In this document: positions 6,887-16,425 of the stretch, piece by piece
Position numbering within the stretch: the stretch's first letter is position 1
Layout of the letters: every line of letters starts with the position of its first letter
Source: Winogradskyella sp.
GTDB lineage: Bacteria; Bacteroidota; Bacteroidia; Flavobacteriales; Flavobacteriaceae
Length of the DNA stretch: 32,516 nt
Assembly (NCBI RefSeq): GCF_028289625.1
Contig: NZ_JANQOM010000026.1
Coordinates: 1 to 32,516 of the forward strand
Direction of reading: 5' to 3'
Notes under the pieces: generated by a model
Told to the model about the DNA's origin: nothing
Seen by the model: the letters and a program-made list of their open reading frames with translations, nothing else
Database searches by the model: none
Program-made: the position numbers and the translations under genes

Positions 6887-8944
6887 ATGAAAAAACTATC
6901 ACTACTTAGCCTGCTATGGTGTTTGATGTTGCAAATAGCTTTAGGGCAAAATCAAAAAGTCTATTCCACAAAACAAGTATCCGAAACTATAAGTATAGAC
7001 GCAGAAATCGATGAAAAATCTTGGGGCAAAGTAAAATGGGAAGGTAACTTTATTCAAACCGAACCCGAGAATGGTTCAAAACCAACCTTCGATACCCAAT
7101 TCAAAATTCTTTATGACCAAAAGCATCTATATGTCGCCATAAGAGCTTTTGATAATCATCCAGATAGTATTGTTGTTTCCAACAAGCCTAGAGATTTTTT
7201 TGATGGCGATTATGTTGAGATCAATATCGATAGTGATTACGACAAAAAAGATGCTTTTTCCTTTACCATTACCGCAGGTGGAATTCGTGGTGATGAACAC
7301 ATAAAAACACACGAGAATTGGTTTAACGATTGGAATCCTAATTGGACAGCCAAAACTAAGATAGACGATAAAGGCTGGATTGCAGAACTAAAGATACCAT
7401 TTAGTGAGTTGGAAGTTTATGATAAAAAGGAACATTGGGGCATTCAGGTTAACCGAAGTTTGGAAAGGCTTGATGAAGGTTCGTCATGGACGAGCATCCC
7501 AGATGAAGATAAATGGGTCGAATATTTTGGACTTTTAACAGGTATTGAAAATATACCTATTACTAAGAGCTTCTCATTTAAGGGCAAAATAGAAAGTGAG
7601 GCAACGCAGAAGGATTTTAAGGATTTATATAATTCCTTGGTATCTTCTTATCCTTCACTATACCGTTATCATAGTGAAGATTTTATAAGCAATAATTACG
7701 ACAAAGTTTTACAGGCCTTAAAAGAAGATATGACCCTTTTGGATTTTTACAAGACGGTTTCGTCATTTGTAAGTAAGATTGGAGATGGTCATATGAGAGT
7801 TGAACTTCCGGACCATTTTATGAAGAATTATTACAGTAGTTTGAAGAAATTACCTTTCAAACTGAACGTAACTAAAGATATTGTCTTTGTTTCAGAGAAT
7901 TATTCCAAAAACAAGGTCTTAGATGGTGCTCAAGTTATTTCCATTAATGGTGAACTTGTTAGAAATATAGTTGATGACATAGCCAAAATTATTCCGTCTG
8001 ATGGACACAATTTGACAGGCAAGTACCATAGAATGTCTTATGATTTTGATTTCTATTATTCGCTATTGACTGGATTTTTGGATGAGGTTAAAATAGATGT
8101 GCTTCCAAAAGGACAAGAAAAAGTACATACAGTAACCCTGCCATTATTGATCGACGCCGAAATTGAGAAGATGAAGTCAGATAGTAATGAAAGCTATAAA
8201 TCGTTTGATTATAGTGTAAAGAACAATGTAGCTATCATGACTATACGCACCTTCAATAATGCCGAAGGTTTTAAGGGATTTGTAGATGAGAGTTTTAAGA
8301 AAATAGCTGAATCTAATATCAAAAAATTAATTCTTGATTTTAGGGGTAATGGTGGAGGTGATGAAACCAATGCTATTCATCTGTACGCTTACCTAACAAC
8401 AAAACCCTTTAAATATTACGATAGATATGAAATGAATGTTCAGCCCAATACCAAAATTGATCAGGAATCCACTTTGGTCTCATATGAAACACTAAACTTT
8501 TTTAGTGAAGTTACATCAAAAGATACAATGGGAAGGACAATAATATCAGATTTGGAACCTTTAAGAGGGAGATTTTTAAATCCTTCTGAATGGCAAAAAC
8601 CTATTGAGAAACACAATTTTACAGGTCAGGTCGTAGCTCTTATTGATGGGGGCAGCTTTTCTGCAACGTCCGAAATCTGTGCTATAATCCAGAGAGATAA
8701 ACGTGCAACGTTAGTCGGCGAAGAAACTGGCGGCACGTTTGACGGTAATACAAGTGGAATTTACGACCAAATAACCTTGCCTAAATCGAGACTTAAAGTG
8801 AAGATTCCATTGATTAAGTACGTAATGGATAGCGATGGTGCTTCGTACAATTTTGGCAGAGGTGTTCTACCCGAATATCAAGTATCCTATATGCATGGTA
8901 TTGATCAACCTTTAGATTTTGCGATTAACTACTTGAATAATTAA
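6887..8944 (+). CDS. Secreted CBM9-like domain fused to S41 (C-terminal processing) peptidase
   Basis: A protein of 685 residues with a signal peptide (about 1-20, 'QIALGQ'). Residues about 30-215 resemble the CBM9/DOMON-like domain seen at the N-terminus of DUF5916 outer-membrane proteins ('IDAEIDEKSWGKVKW', 'LYVAIRAFDNHPDSI', 'GDYVEINIDSDYDKKDAF', 'WIAELKIPFSEL'). From about 240 the protein changes to an S41 peptidase: a helical cap (240-310), a PDZ-like stretch ('VLDGAQVISINGELV', about 344-358), then the catalytic core with 'LDFRGNGGG' (483-491), 'GGSFSATSE' (588-596, containing the likely serine nucleophile) and 'VGEETGGT' (610-617). The domain pairing is unusual to me. It is likely periplasmic or surface exposed; the substrate is unknown. 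Confidence 0.85.
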   Translation: MKKLSLLSLLWCLMLQIALGQNQKVYSTKQVSETISIDAEIDEKSWGKVKWEGNFIQTEPENGSKPTFDTQFKILYDQKHLYVAIRAFDNHPDSIVVSNKPRDFFDGDYVEINIDSDYDKKDAFSFTITAGGIRGDEHIKTHENWFNDWNPNWTAKTKIDDKGWIAELKIPFSELEVYDKKEHWGIQVNRSLERLDEGSSWTSIPDEDKWVEYFGLLTGIENIPITKSFSFKGKIESEATQKDFKDLYNSLVSSYPSLYRYHSEDFISNNYDKVLQALKEDMTLLDFYKTVSSFVSKIGDGHMRVELPDHFMKNYYSSLKKLPFKLNVTKDIVFVSENYSKNKVLDGAQVISINGELVRNIVDDIAKIIPSDGHNLTGKYHRMSYDFDFYYSLLTGFLDEVKIDVLPKGQEKVHTVTLPLLIDAEIEKMKSDSNESYKSFDYSVKNNVAIMTIRTFNNAEGFKGFVDESFKKIAESNIKKLILDFRGNGGGDETNAIHLYAYLTTKPFKYYDRYEMNVQPNTKIDQESTLVSYETLNFFSEVTSKDTMGRTIISDLEPLRGRFLNPSEWQKPIEKHNFTGQVVALIDGGSFSATSEICAIIQRDKRATLVGEETGGTFDGNTSGIYDQITLPKSRLKVKIPLIKYVMDSDGASYNFGRGVLPEYQVSYMHGIDQPLDFAINYLNN

Positions 8945-8958
8945 AGTTCTGGTTTTTT

Positions 8959-9765
8959 TTATTTATTCTTATTGATTGTCCTCAGAGCTTTCTTTAAAAT
9001 ATAGGTGGTTTCCTTGGTAGGGGATTCCTTTTCCCATTTAGTACAAATGTGTTGCACCCAATCAGGTTGAGACTTGCTAGCATCATTTAACCAATTCCCA
9101 ACCGAATCACGAACATATTTTGAAGTATCGGATTTTAAGGGTTCTAAAAGAGGCAATCCTCTTTCGGGAGATTCTTGAAAAACAGGAATTTTTTTCGTCC
9201 AAACACCTATAGGGCGGAGCGACTCAATGGCAAAACGACGTATGTTTTCGTCGTTATTAAATGTCCATTTGCATAATATGTTTATGGCAGTGTCTAAATC
9301 TTCAATCATACGTTCTTTACTCGCAAAAATCACAACTTCACGAACACCAAAATGAGTGTCAGAAGCATAGGGTTGCATAGTATTAATTAAGTCAGTAACA
9401 GTATCATGATGTGTGCCTTCCGCCCAACAAGCCCAACAACGCACCAAATCTGAGGTATGTGCTTTTAAGGTTTTGTAAATTCCTTCATCTAAAGTTAATA
9501 AGCCCAAAGTTTCACCAATCACTTTAGTATTGCTGTTTGCTGTAGGTTTTTTTTGAGTATTTACAGCAACTTCAAAATCTGGATACCAATCGTTCTTGCC
9601 TAAATCACTAAGTACCAGTTTTAATAATGCTAATTGATCTGTAGCCAACCATTCCATCAAGTTTTTGGTTTCCACTAAACCTTTATTAAGGTAGTCTATG
9701 ACTTCTGGGTCTAAATCTTTTAAGCTTCTGGCTCCTTTTCGATTTTGGATGTGTTCAGGGATCAT
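8959..9765 (-). CDS. HEAT-repeat DNA alkylation repair protein (AlkC/AlkD-like)
   Basis: A soluble, helical protein of 268 residues with no signal peptide. The stretch 'IRRFAIESLRPIGVW' and especially 'KYVRDSVGNWLNDASKSQPDWV' (about 215-236) are the HEAT-like repeats characteristic of AlkC/AlkD-type DNA glycosylases, which excise 3- and 7-methylpurines. 'CWACWAEGTHHD' (about 110-121) lies in the central repeats. I recognise the family but cannot confirm the catalytic residues by eye. It is convergent with the S41 peptidase gene (14 bases apart) and probably has its own promoter, since the groEL terminator lies just upstream. Confidence 0.8.
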   Translation of the reverse strand: MIPEHIQNRKGARSLKDLDPEVIDYLNKGLVETKNLMEWLATDQLALLKLVLSDLGKNDWYPDFEVAVNTQKKPTANSNTKVIGETLGLLTLDEGIYKTLKAHTSDLVRCWACWAEGTHHDTVTDLINTMQPYASDTHFGVREVVIFASKERMIEDLDTAINILCKWTFNNDENIRRFAIESLRPIGVWTKKIPVFQESPERGLPLLEPLKSDTSKYVRDSVGNWLNDASKSQPDWVQHICTKWEKESPTKETTYILKKALRTINKNK

Positions 9766-9831
9766 TTTTTACTTTAGTGTTATCTTGAACAGTTTTACAT
9801 TTCTAATTTATAAAAATAATTGCTGTAAATT

Positions 9832-9862
9832 AAAAAGCCCTTGATTTTCATCAAAGGCTTTT
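9832..9862 (-). terminator. Terminator after groEL
   Basis: Read on the minus strand, AAAGCCTTTGAT pairs with ATCAAGGGCTTT (one G-U) around a GAAA loop and is followed by a T-run. Positions are 9834-9845 and 9850-9861. It separates groEL from the DNA repair gene. Confidence 0.88.
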
Positions 9863-9910
9863 AGATTTATATAACTGACCTAAGTCTAAACTTAAGTGTC
9901 GAGTCTCGAC

Positions 9911-11634
<1,724 letters not shown>

Positions 11635-11642
11635 GATTTTAT

Positions 11643-11918
11643 TTAAATAATTGCTAAAATGTCACTTTCGCGCATCATTAAATAGTCTTTACCTTCAAGC
11701 TTTAGTTCTGTGCCGCCATATTTTCCATACAATACGGTATCACCAACTTTAACGGTTAAAGGTTCGTCTTTTTTTCCGTTGCCAACAGCAACAACAGTTC
11801 CCTTTTGCGGTTTTTCTTTTGCATTATCTGGAATAATAATACCAGAAGCTGTGGTTGTTTCAGCCTCCATCGGTTCTACAAGAACACGATCTGCTAAAGG
11901 TTTGATGTTTAAGCTCAT
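11643..11918 (-). CDS. groS: Co-chaperonin GroES (Hsp10)
   Basis: A protein of 91 residues with the complete Hsp10 pattern: '[16 protein letters not shown]' at the N-terminus, the mobile loop and following strand '[25 protein letters not shown]' split around residues 22-46, '[15 protein letters not shown]' and the terminal '[11 protein letters not shown]'. It caps GroEL during folding. It is the first gene of the groES-groEL pair and lies downstream of the secG terminator, so it must have its own promoter in 11919-12036. No CIRCE element is present there. Confidence 0.99.
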   Translation of the reverse strand: MSLNIKPLADRVLVEPMEAETTTASGIIIPDNAKEKPQKGTVVAVGNGKKDEPLTVKVGDTVLYGKYGGTELKLEGKDYLMMRESDILAII

Positions 11919-11953
11919 TCTATTTGAATTTTTTAATAATTAATTATTGTTTT

Positions 11954-11969
11954 TAACGCTTTAGCGTTA
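11954..11969. promoter_or_regulatory. Palindrome TAACGCT-TT-AGCGTTA upstream of groES
   Basis: Perfect 7-base arms with a 2-base centre lie 36 bases before the groES start, between the candidate promoter and the gene. It could be an operator or a leader hairpin. It does not match CIRCE (TTAGCACTC-N9-GAGTGCTAA). Confidence 0.5.
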
Positions 11970-11985
11970 TTCGAAAATTATGCCA
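11970..11985 (-). promoter_or_regulatory. Possible sigma-54-like promoter of groES-groEL
   Basis: On the minus strand the site reads TGGCATAATTTTCGAA. Compared with the sigma-54 pattern TGGCAyr-N4-TTGCW it has a good -24 part and correct spacing, but GA instead of the key GC in the -12 part. It is therefore only a weak candidate. A sigma-54-type activator gene lies in the upstream block, which is why it is recorded. Confidence 0.25.
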
Positions 11986-12036
11986 AGCCAAAATGACTGA
12001 CAAACTTGCAGTAAAATCTGTCGAATTACAGGAAAT

Positions 12037-12061
12037 AAAAAAGCCAACTTCTAGAGTTGAC
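12037..12061 (-). terminator. Terminator after secG
   Basis: On the minus strand, GTCAACT pairs with AGTTGGC (one U-G) around a CTAGA loop and is followed by six T residues (plus-strand A-run 12037-12042). It ends the miaB-to-secG block before groES. Confidence 0.8.
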
Positions 12062-12086
12062 CTAGATACTTTATACCAAACTTAAA

Positions 12087-12434
12087 TTAATTTCCTATGG
12101 AATCATTTAAATTGGTGGTGTCTTCTGATGTAGATGGTAATGTTGCAGGAGTTTCGGTGGCTTCATCTTCATCTAAAGCTGTTGATCCAACACTGTTACC
12201 AGAATCTAGTGTTAAGTTAGAAGCTAATATTAAGACAATAAGTGCTGTGGCCAAAAACCAAGTACTCTTATCTAAAAAATCGCCAGTTTTCTTAACTCCA
12301 CCCAATTGTTGGGTGCCTCCTCCGCCAAATGACGATGATAAACCACCACCTTTTGGGTTTTGTACCATAATCACAGCAACTAATAAAAAGGCTACGACAA
12401 CAATTAAGATTAAAAATATACTGAATGCACTCAT
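12087..12434 (-). CDS. secG: Preprotein translocase subunit SecG
   Basis: A protein of 115 residues with two transmembrane segments (about 5-24 and 57-77). They are separated by the hallmark cytoplasmic loop 'VQNPKGGGLSSSFGGGG' (about 24-40). SecG assists SecYE in moving preproteins across the inner membrane. The C-terminal tail after the second helix is acidic and Ser/Thr-rich ('ALDEDEATETPATLP'), as often seen in Bacteroidota forms. The start lies 1 base after the stop of the upstream TPR gene, so the two are tightly coupled. Confidence 0.96.
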   Translation of the reverse strand: MSAFSIFLILIVVVAFLLVAVIMVQNPKGGGLSSSFGGGGTQQLGGVKKTGDFLDKSTWFLATALIVLILASNLTLDSGNSVGSTALDEDEATETPATLPSTSEDTTNLNDSIGN

Positions 12435-12435
12435 T

Positions 12436-13359
12436 TTATTTTGTGTTATTATCTTTTAATTCTTCTACCAATTTTATTTGGTCTGCAAAGAAACCACTTT
12501 TTTCTGGATATTTCAAACTCAAAATTCTATAAGATTGAATGGCTTTATTATAGTTTTTTTGTTCTAAATAAATACGCGCTAGAGTTTCTGTCATTAGACT
12601 TTCCGAAACATCATCCTCATTATTAACCAACTTAGGATTTGGAGTGTGGCCAGTTACAGGTTTTATCTTAGGATTTTCGATGATAAACTTATCTATTAGC
12701 TCTAATTTATTTTGAAGTGGTTGATTTACAGTATTTCCGTATTTAACTTTTTCCTCGGAGGGCACTTCTCTGACTATTGGTTTAAAACTTGTAATCTTTA
12801 ACCATTCCGTAAAAGAATGACTTTCGTTTTTATCAAACTCAAGAGGCTTTCCAATATTCAGTTTATCTTCAGGTGCAATATTGTCGACATCGACCGCGAT
12901 GATGGAATCTTCAATCTTCGGTGCCTCAATATGGGATATTGGTTCTATTTTAGCTTTAAATAAGTTGGGGTCCAAAACACCTTCGGTAGCTTTGATATGT
13001 TGCTTTAAAGCATCATCTATAATTACACTCTTATCAACTGAAATATCATCTGCTTCGCTAACTTCTATGGCTTTAATGTGCTCTGAATTTTGCTTTATTT
13101 GATCAGAAATTTCGTTTTGGTTAAATACCTTTGATGTAATGTAATCGAATAACACACTACGATCAGTTGTATGGGCTGCCGTGATTTTTAATGTGTTATT
13201 GTATTTGTAACTTTCCTTTTGCTTTAGTCCTTTTAAGTATAACGCTCGTAATGGCTGAAAGTAAGGAAACTCATTGATTTTTTCTGCCAGTGCTTCAGTT
13301 TGAGTATTGGTAATAGCCTCAGGGTGTTGTAATAGGTATGTGAGTTCTTGAACCTGCAT
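12436..13359 (-). CDS. TPR-containing cytoplasmic protein of unknown function
   Basis: A soluble protein of 307 residues without a signal peptide. The N-terminal part (about 1-80) is helical: 'LTYLLQHPEAITNTQTEALAEKINEFPYFQPLRALYLKGL'. The middle is a long, charged, probably disordered stretch. The C-terminus contains a TPR-like helix pair, 'SLMTETLARIYLEQKNYNKAIQSYRILSLKYPE' (about 254-287). It sits between lptE (3-base gap) and secG (1-base gap), an arrangement I know from other flavobacteria, where it is usually listed only as a tetratricopeptide protein. The context suggests a link with envelope biogenesis, but no function can be assigned. Confidence 0.8.
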   Translation of the reverse strand: MQVQELTYLLQHPEAITNTQTEALAEKINEFPYFQPLRALYLKGLKQKESYKYNNTLKITAAHTTDRSVLFDYITSKVFNQNEISDQIKQNSEHIKAIEVSEADDISVDKSVIIDDALKQHIKATEGVLDPNLFKAKIEPISHIEAPKIEDSIIAVDVDNIAPEDKLNIGKPLEFDKNESHSFTEWLKITSFKPIVREVPSEEKVKYGNTVNQPLQNKLELIDKFIIENPKIKPVTGHTPNPKLVNNEDDVSESLMTETLARIYLEQKNYNKAIQSYRILSLKYPEKSGFFADQIKLVEELKDNNTK

Positions 13360-13362
13360 ATG

Positions 13363-13869
13363 TTACCAATTTGCTAAAGAAGCATTAAAAATGTCTTGAG
13401 TCAAACGTTCAAAAATAACTTCGAAGGCTTCGTCTTTTATACCGCCCGCTAATTGGGCATTGGCATCAAAATCGTAAAAGAATGAAAAGCGTTGTTCAAA
13501 ATCTTTTTCTTCATTTAAGGCATTAAAATAGCGTACGTTTACACTAATAGTCAATCGGTTTTGGGCAGCTCTACTATCGGCTGTAGCGGTCATAGGAGCA
13601 ATTCGGTATTCTGTGATTTCACCTTCATAAAGTAAATCACCACCAGAGTTCACTAAGTTCAAACTTGTTTGGTTTTGAATTAAATCTTGAAGGGCATTTG
13701 TAAAGTCAATATCCAAACCTGGTTCTACCAAGTCTGCATTGTTTTGAAAGAAATTTACCTGAAATGTTTCAGCGTTACCTGTATCCGCTCCAGTAAATGA
13801 ATAATTAACTTTACATGCAGTTATTGAAACGCATAACAATAATAAGATAATATATTTTAAAGATTTCAT
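13363..13869 (-). CDS. lptE: LptE-like LPS assembly lipoprotein
   Basis: A protein of 168 residues with a lipoprotein signal peptide: hydrophobic 7-17, lipobox with Cys19 in 'SITACK'. The mature part begins 'VNYSFTGADTG' and continues 'TFQVNFFQNNADLVEPGLDIDFTNALQDLIQNQTSLNLV', 'GDLLYEGEITEYRI' and 'RLTISVNVRYFN'. This pattern is that of Bacteroidota LptE, the outer-membrane lipoprotein that plugs the LptD barrel and helps insert lipopolysaccharide. It abuts the upstream 65-residue gene with no gap and the TPR gene downstream by 3 bases, so all lie in one transcript. Confidence 0.88.
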   Translation of the reverse strand: MKSLKYIILLLLCVSITACKVNYSFTGADTGNAETFQVNFFQNNADLVEPGLDIDFTNALQDLIQNQTSLNLVNSGGDLLYEGEITEYRIAPMTATADSRAAQNRLTISVNVRYFNALNEEKDFEQRFSFFYDFDANAQLAGGIKDEAFEVIFERLTQDIFNASLANW

Positions 13870-14067
13870 TTAATAGGTATTAGGTCGTTTCATGGTAATA
13901 AACGCATAGATATAACCAGCATTGTCGGCAACATCAAAATCTACATTGATTAATCGGTACCCTTGATAGTGTTTTTCATTGATTAAGTCTTCGGCTTCTT
14001 TGCGTATAGCTTCAGAACTATTAGGTCTAAACGACTTTCTTATCATAAATATCTCAACGGCCTTCAT
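13870..14067 (-). CDS. Small conserved-looking protein of unknown function
   Basis: A protein of 65 residues, predicted to be soluble with a basic N-terminal part ('FMIRKSFRPNSSEAIRKEAEDLINEKHYQGYRLINVDFDVADNAGYIYAFITMKR'). The ending looks like an alpha-beta-beta unit. I do not recognise a named family. It abuts lptE exactly, its stop codon touching the lptE ATG, which supports real translation. An alternative start at the internal Met8 is possible. The 90-base gap on its upstream side contains a perfect 14-base AT palindrome (14100-14113). Confidence 0.65.
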   Translation of the reverse strand: MKAVEIFMIRKSFRPNSSEAIRKEAEDLINEKHYQGYRLINVDFDVADNAGYIYAFITMKRPNTY

Positions 14068-14099
14068 CTGTAAATTAAAGTTTCTTTAGACGTTACTAA

Positions 14100-14113
14100 T
14101 TATTATATAATAA
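14100..14113. repeat. Perfect 14-base AT palindrome
   Basis: TTATTATATAATAA is self-complementary. It lies between the sigma-54 activator gene and the small gene before lptE. It may be a binding site or chance in AT-rich DNA. Confidence 0.35.
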
Positions 14114-14157
14114 CTTTAAAAAGCATAAAATCTTTTGATCACTATCACAAACTTCTC

Positions 14158-15429
14158 TTAAAGATCGTATTGTTTTATTTTTCTGTAAAGTGTTCGCTCG
14201 CTAATTCCTAGTTCAGCGGCGGCAAGTTTACGTTTACCTTTGTGACGTTCTAAGGATTTTTTTATCAATTCGAGTTCTTTATCTTGTAAAGATAAGGTTT
14301 CTTCCTCTTCAATTTCCTCAGCAAAATGATATTTATCTTCAACGTCTACTGTTGCTGGTTCATTGGTTTCTGTATGCTGAGGTATAGATAATACTTCTAG
14401 ATTATCAACGGTCGAAGTGGTTTCAAAACTGTCATTGTCAGAATCTCCATAGATTTTCTGTATAAGATGTTCATTTTCTTTTTGAACATCGGATACACTA
14501 CCTTTCTTCATCAACTCCATGGTAAGCTTCTTAAGATCGTTAAGGTCACTTTTCATATCGAAAAGGACTTTATAAAGGATTTCTCGTTCACTGCTGAAAT
14601 CACTTTCGTTTTTGGGGTTATTTACTACAGCTGGTAAACTGGCCCCGGTATTTGGAAGATAGCTCTGAAGGGTATGGGCATTAATGGTTCGGTTGTGCTC
14701 TAATACAGAGACTTGTTCGGCTACATTTCTCAACTGACGAATGTTACCATTCCATCTATACTTTAAGAGTAATCCGATGGCATCGTCGGTTAACTTAATA
14801 GTAGGCATTTTATATTTTATGGCAAAGTCACTAGCAAATTTTCTGAACAGTAAATGGATGTCATCCTTACGCTCTCTAAGCGCTGGTAAATTAATTTCTA
14901 TGGTGCTCAAACGATAGTAAAGGTCTTCTCTAAATTTTTCGCGCTTAATGGCTTCAAACATATTAACGTTTGTCGCCGCAACAATCCTTACGTTTGTTTT
15001 TTGAACTTTGCTAGAGCCTACTTTTATAAATTCACCATTCTCTAAAACACGTAACAGTCTTACTTGTGTGGTTAAGGGCAATTCGCCAACTTCATCTAAA
15101 AAAATGGTGCCTCCATCCGCAACTTCGAAGTAACCAGACCGTGTAGAGGTTGCACCAGTAAAGGCGCCTTTCTCATGGCCAAAAAGCTCACTGTCAATGG
15201 TACCCTCTGGGATGGCTCCACAGTTTACGGCAATATATTTCCCATGCTTACGATGCGAAAGTTGGTGTATGATTTTTGGAATACTTTCTTTACCAACACC
15301 ACTTTCGCCAGTAACCAAAACTGAAATATCAGTCGAAGCGACTTGAATGGCTTTTTCAATAGCACGATTGAGTTTGGTATCATTGCCAATAATACCAAAG
15401 CGCTGTTTTATGGCTTGTATAGATTCCAT
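14158..15429 (-). CDS. Sigma-54-interacting transcriptional activator (AAA+ and Fis HTH)
   Basis: A protein of 423 residues. The AAA+ core occupies about 10-245: Walker A 'GESGVGKE' (41-48), the sigma-54 contact loop 'GAFTGA' (88-93), Walker B 'TIFLDE' (108-113) and 'YYRLSTIEI' (171-179) with the arginine-finger region. The last about 45 residues form a Fis-type helix-turn-helix ('LAAAELGISERTLYRKIKQY'). A long linker rich in acidic residues (about 275-380) joins them. There is no N-terminal receiver, PAS or GAF domain, so it is not a typical response regulator and may be controlled by a partner or constitutively active. It lies in the envelope block between the lipoprotein gene and lptE. Confidence 0.95.
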   Translation of the reverse strand: MESIQAIKQRFGIIGNDTKLNRAIEKAIQVASTDISVLVTGESGVGKESIPKIIHQLSHRKHGKYIAVNCGAIPEGTIDSELFGHEKGAFTGATSTRSGYFEVADGGTIFLDEVGELPLTTQVRLLRVLENGEFIKVGSSKVQKTNVRIVAATNVNMFEAIKREKFREDLYYRLSTIEINLPALRERKDDIHLLFRKFASDFAIKYKMPTIKLTDDAIGLLLKYRWNGNIRQLRNVAEQVSVLEHNRTINAHTLQSYLPNTGASLPAVVNNPKNESDFSSEREILYKVLFDMKSDLNDLKKLTMELMKKGSVSDVQKENEHLIQKIYGDSDNDSFETTSTVDNLEVLSIPQHTETNEPATVDVEDKYHFAEEIEEEETLSLQDKELELIKKSLERHKGKRKLAAAELGISERTLYRKIKQYDL

Positions 15430-15457
15430 TGAATTACTTTTCGTAATACTTGTGTTT

Positions 15458-16414
15458 TTAATTCACGTAATTAAATTCTTCGTCTATACTAACCATTAAG
15501 GCATCGCCAAAATCATAATCAATATCACGACTTGTAATTCTTCCGGCAGAATTATACTCTAGGTCAAAGGTAAAAGCGTCTCCGTTAAAGGTTGCGCCAG
15601 TCCAATTGTTTGTTGAGTGAAATTGAGCAATAAGCGGTCCTATTTCATCCGAGTAATCATCAGAGAGGAAGTTTAGAAGGTAATTATCACCATAAACTAC
15701 TTGCAATGGATTAGTATTGTCATCAAAATCGTAGGTGTAATCACTATCTAAATCTCCAGTTCCTAGACTACTGTTAATATTGCCAACACCATCATACGTT
15801 AAGGTTTCGGTCTGTATAGGGAAACCGCCATCGAAAGATTCTTTTTTTATAATTCGGTCAAAGCCATCTAAGGTAAATTCAGTTGTAATGTCAGTGCCCT
15901 CTTCAGTTCTTGTGATAACATTCCCATCATAGGTGAAATTATAAACATAATCATCAAAATCATCTTCAAAATAATCATAAGTGATTTGAGAGATGCGACC
16001 ATCGGTGTAAGTAATCAAATATTCATTTGTTGTAACTCCACTAGAATTTACAGAAATGTTACTTATAATTTGCCCCTCATTGTTACGCGTATAGGTTTGG
16101 ATTTCGGTTTCTGCAGGTGCACCTTCAACTTCTATAACAACATCGCTTGATACTATCTTGTCATCAGATATATTAATGTCGGAATTAGTTATGGTGCGAA
16201 TTGGGATACCCAAAAAATTAATTGAGATATCAGTATCAAGTTCATAGACTGAAAGGGTTAAATCACCACTATCACTGCCGTCATCTCCACCATCGTCACC
16301 TCCATCATCTCCACCGTCATCTGGAATTTGTCCAACTAAACCCGGATCTATAGGTTCATTATCACATGAAGTAATTAATGCTAAAGTGAAAAGGATAAAT
16401 ACTAATTTTTTCAT
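15458..16414 (-). CDS. Lipoprotein of unknown function with DDGG repeats
   Basis: A protein of 318 residues with a lipoprotein signal (hydrophobic 4-15, Cys17 in 'ITSCDNEP'). The acidic residues after the cysteine resemble the Bacteroidota lipoprotein export signal for surface exposure. Residues 32-46 are three DDGG units plus DDG, followed by 'SDSGD', a flexible tether. The rest contains repeated 'Y.Y.-G.I..' strands ('YLITYTDGRISQITYDYF', 'YNFTYDGNVITRTEEG', 'EFTLDGFDRIIKKESF', 'ETLTYDGVGNI') resembling degenerate YD/RHS-type beta-repeats. I cannot name the family. It sits 11 bases after miaB and 28 before the sigma-54 activator, and looks like an insertion into an otherwise conserved neighbourhood. 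Confidence 0.8.
   Translation of the reverse strand: MKKLVFILFTLALITSCDNEPIDPGLVGQIPDDGGDDGGDDGGDDGSDSGDLTLSVYELDTDISINFLGIPIRTITNSDINISDDKIVSSDVVIEVEGAPAETEIQTYTRNNEGQIISNISVNSSGVTTNEYLITYTDGRISQITYDYFEDDFDDYVYNFTYDGNVITRTEEGTDITTEFTLDGFDRIIKKESFDGGFPIQTETLTYDGVGNINSSLGTGDLDSDYTYDFDDNTNPLQVVYGDNYLLNFLSDDYSDEIGPLIAQFHSTNNWTGATFNGDAFTFDLEYNSAGRITSRDIDYDFGDALMVSIDEEFNYVN
16277..16321 (-). repeat. 12-base coding microsatellite (DDGG units)
   Basis: Near-identical 12-base units of the form GATGA(C/T)GG(T/A)GG(A/T) encode consecutive DDGG blocks just after the lipoprotein signal. Unit number could vary in frame by slippage. Confidence 0.8.
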
Positions 16415-16425
16415 TTAAAATAGGT

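Noticed and set aside
8945..8975. Terminator between the S41 and DNA repair genes
   Set aside because: There is a T-run at about 8953-8960 but no convincing stem.
11919..12036. CIRCE/HrcA operator upstream of groES
   Set aside because: The TTAGCACTC-N9-GAGTGCTAA pattern is absent; the palindrome there is different.
12097..12459. Plus-strand open frame opposite secG
   Set aside because: The minus-strand SecG is unmistakable and the opposite frame has low-complexity composition derived from it.
16277..16321. CRISPR-like array
   Set aside because: The 12-base units are contiguous and encode an in-frame DDGG tether; there are no spacers.
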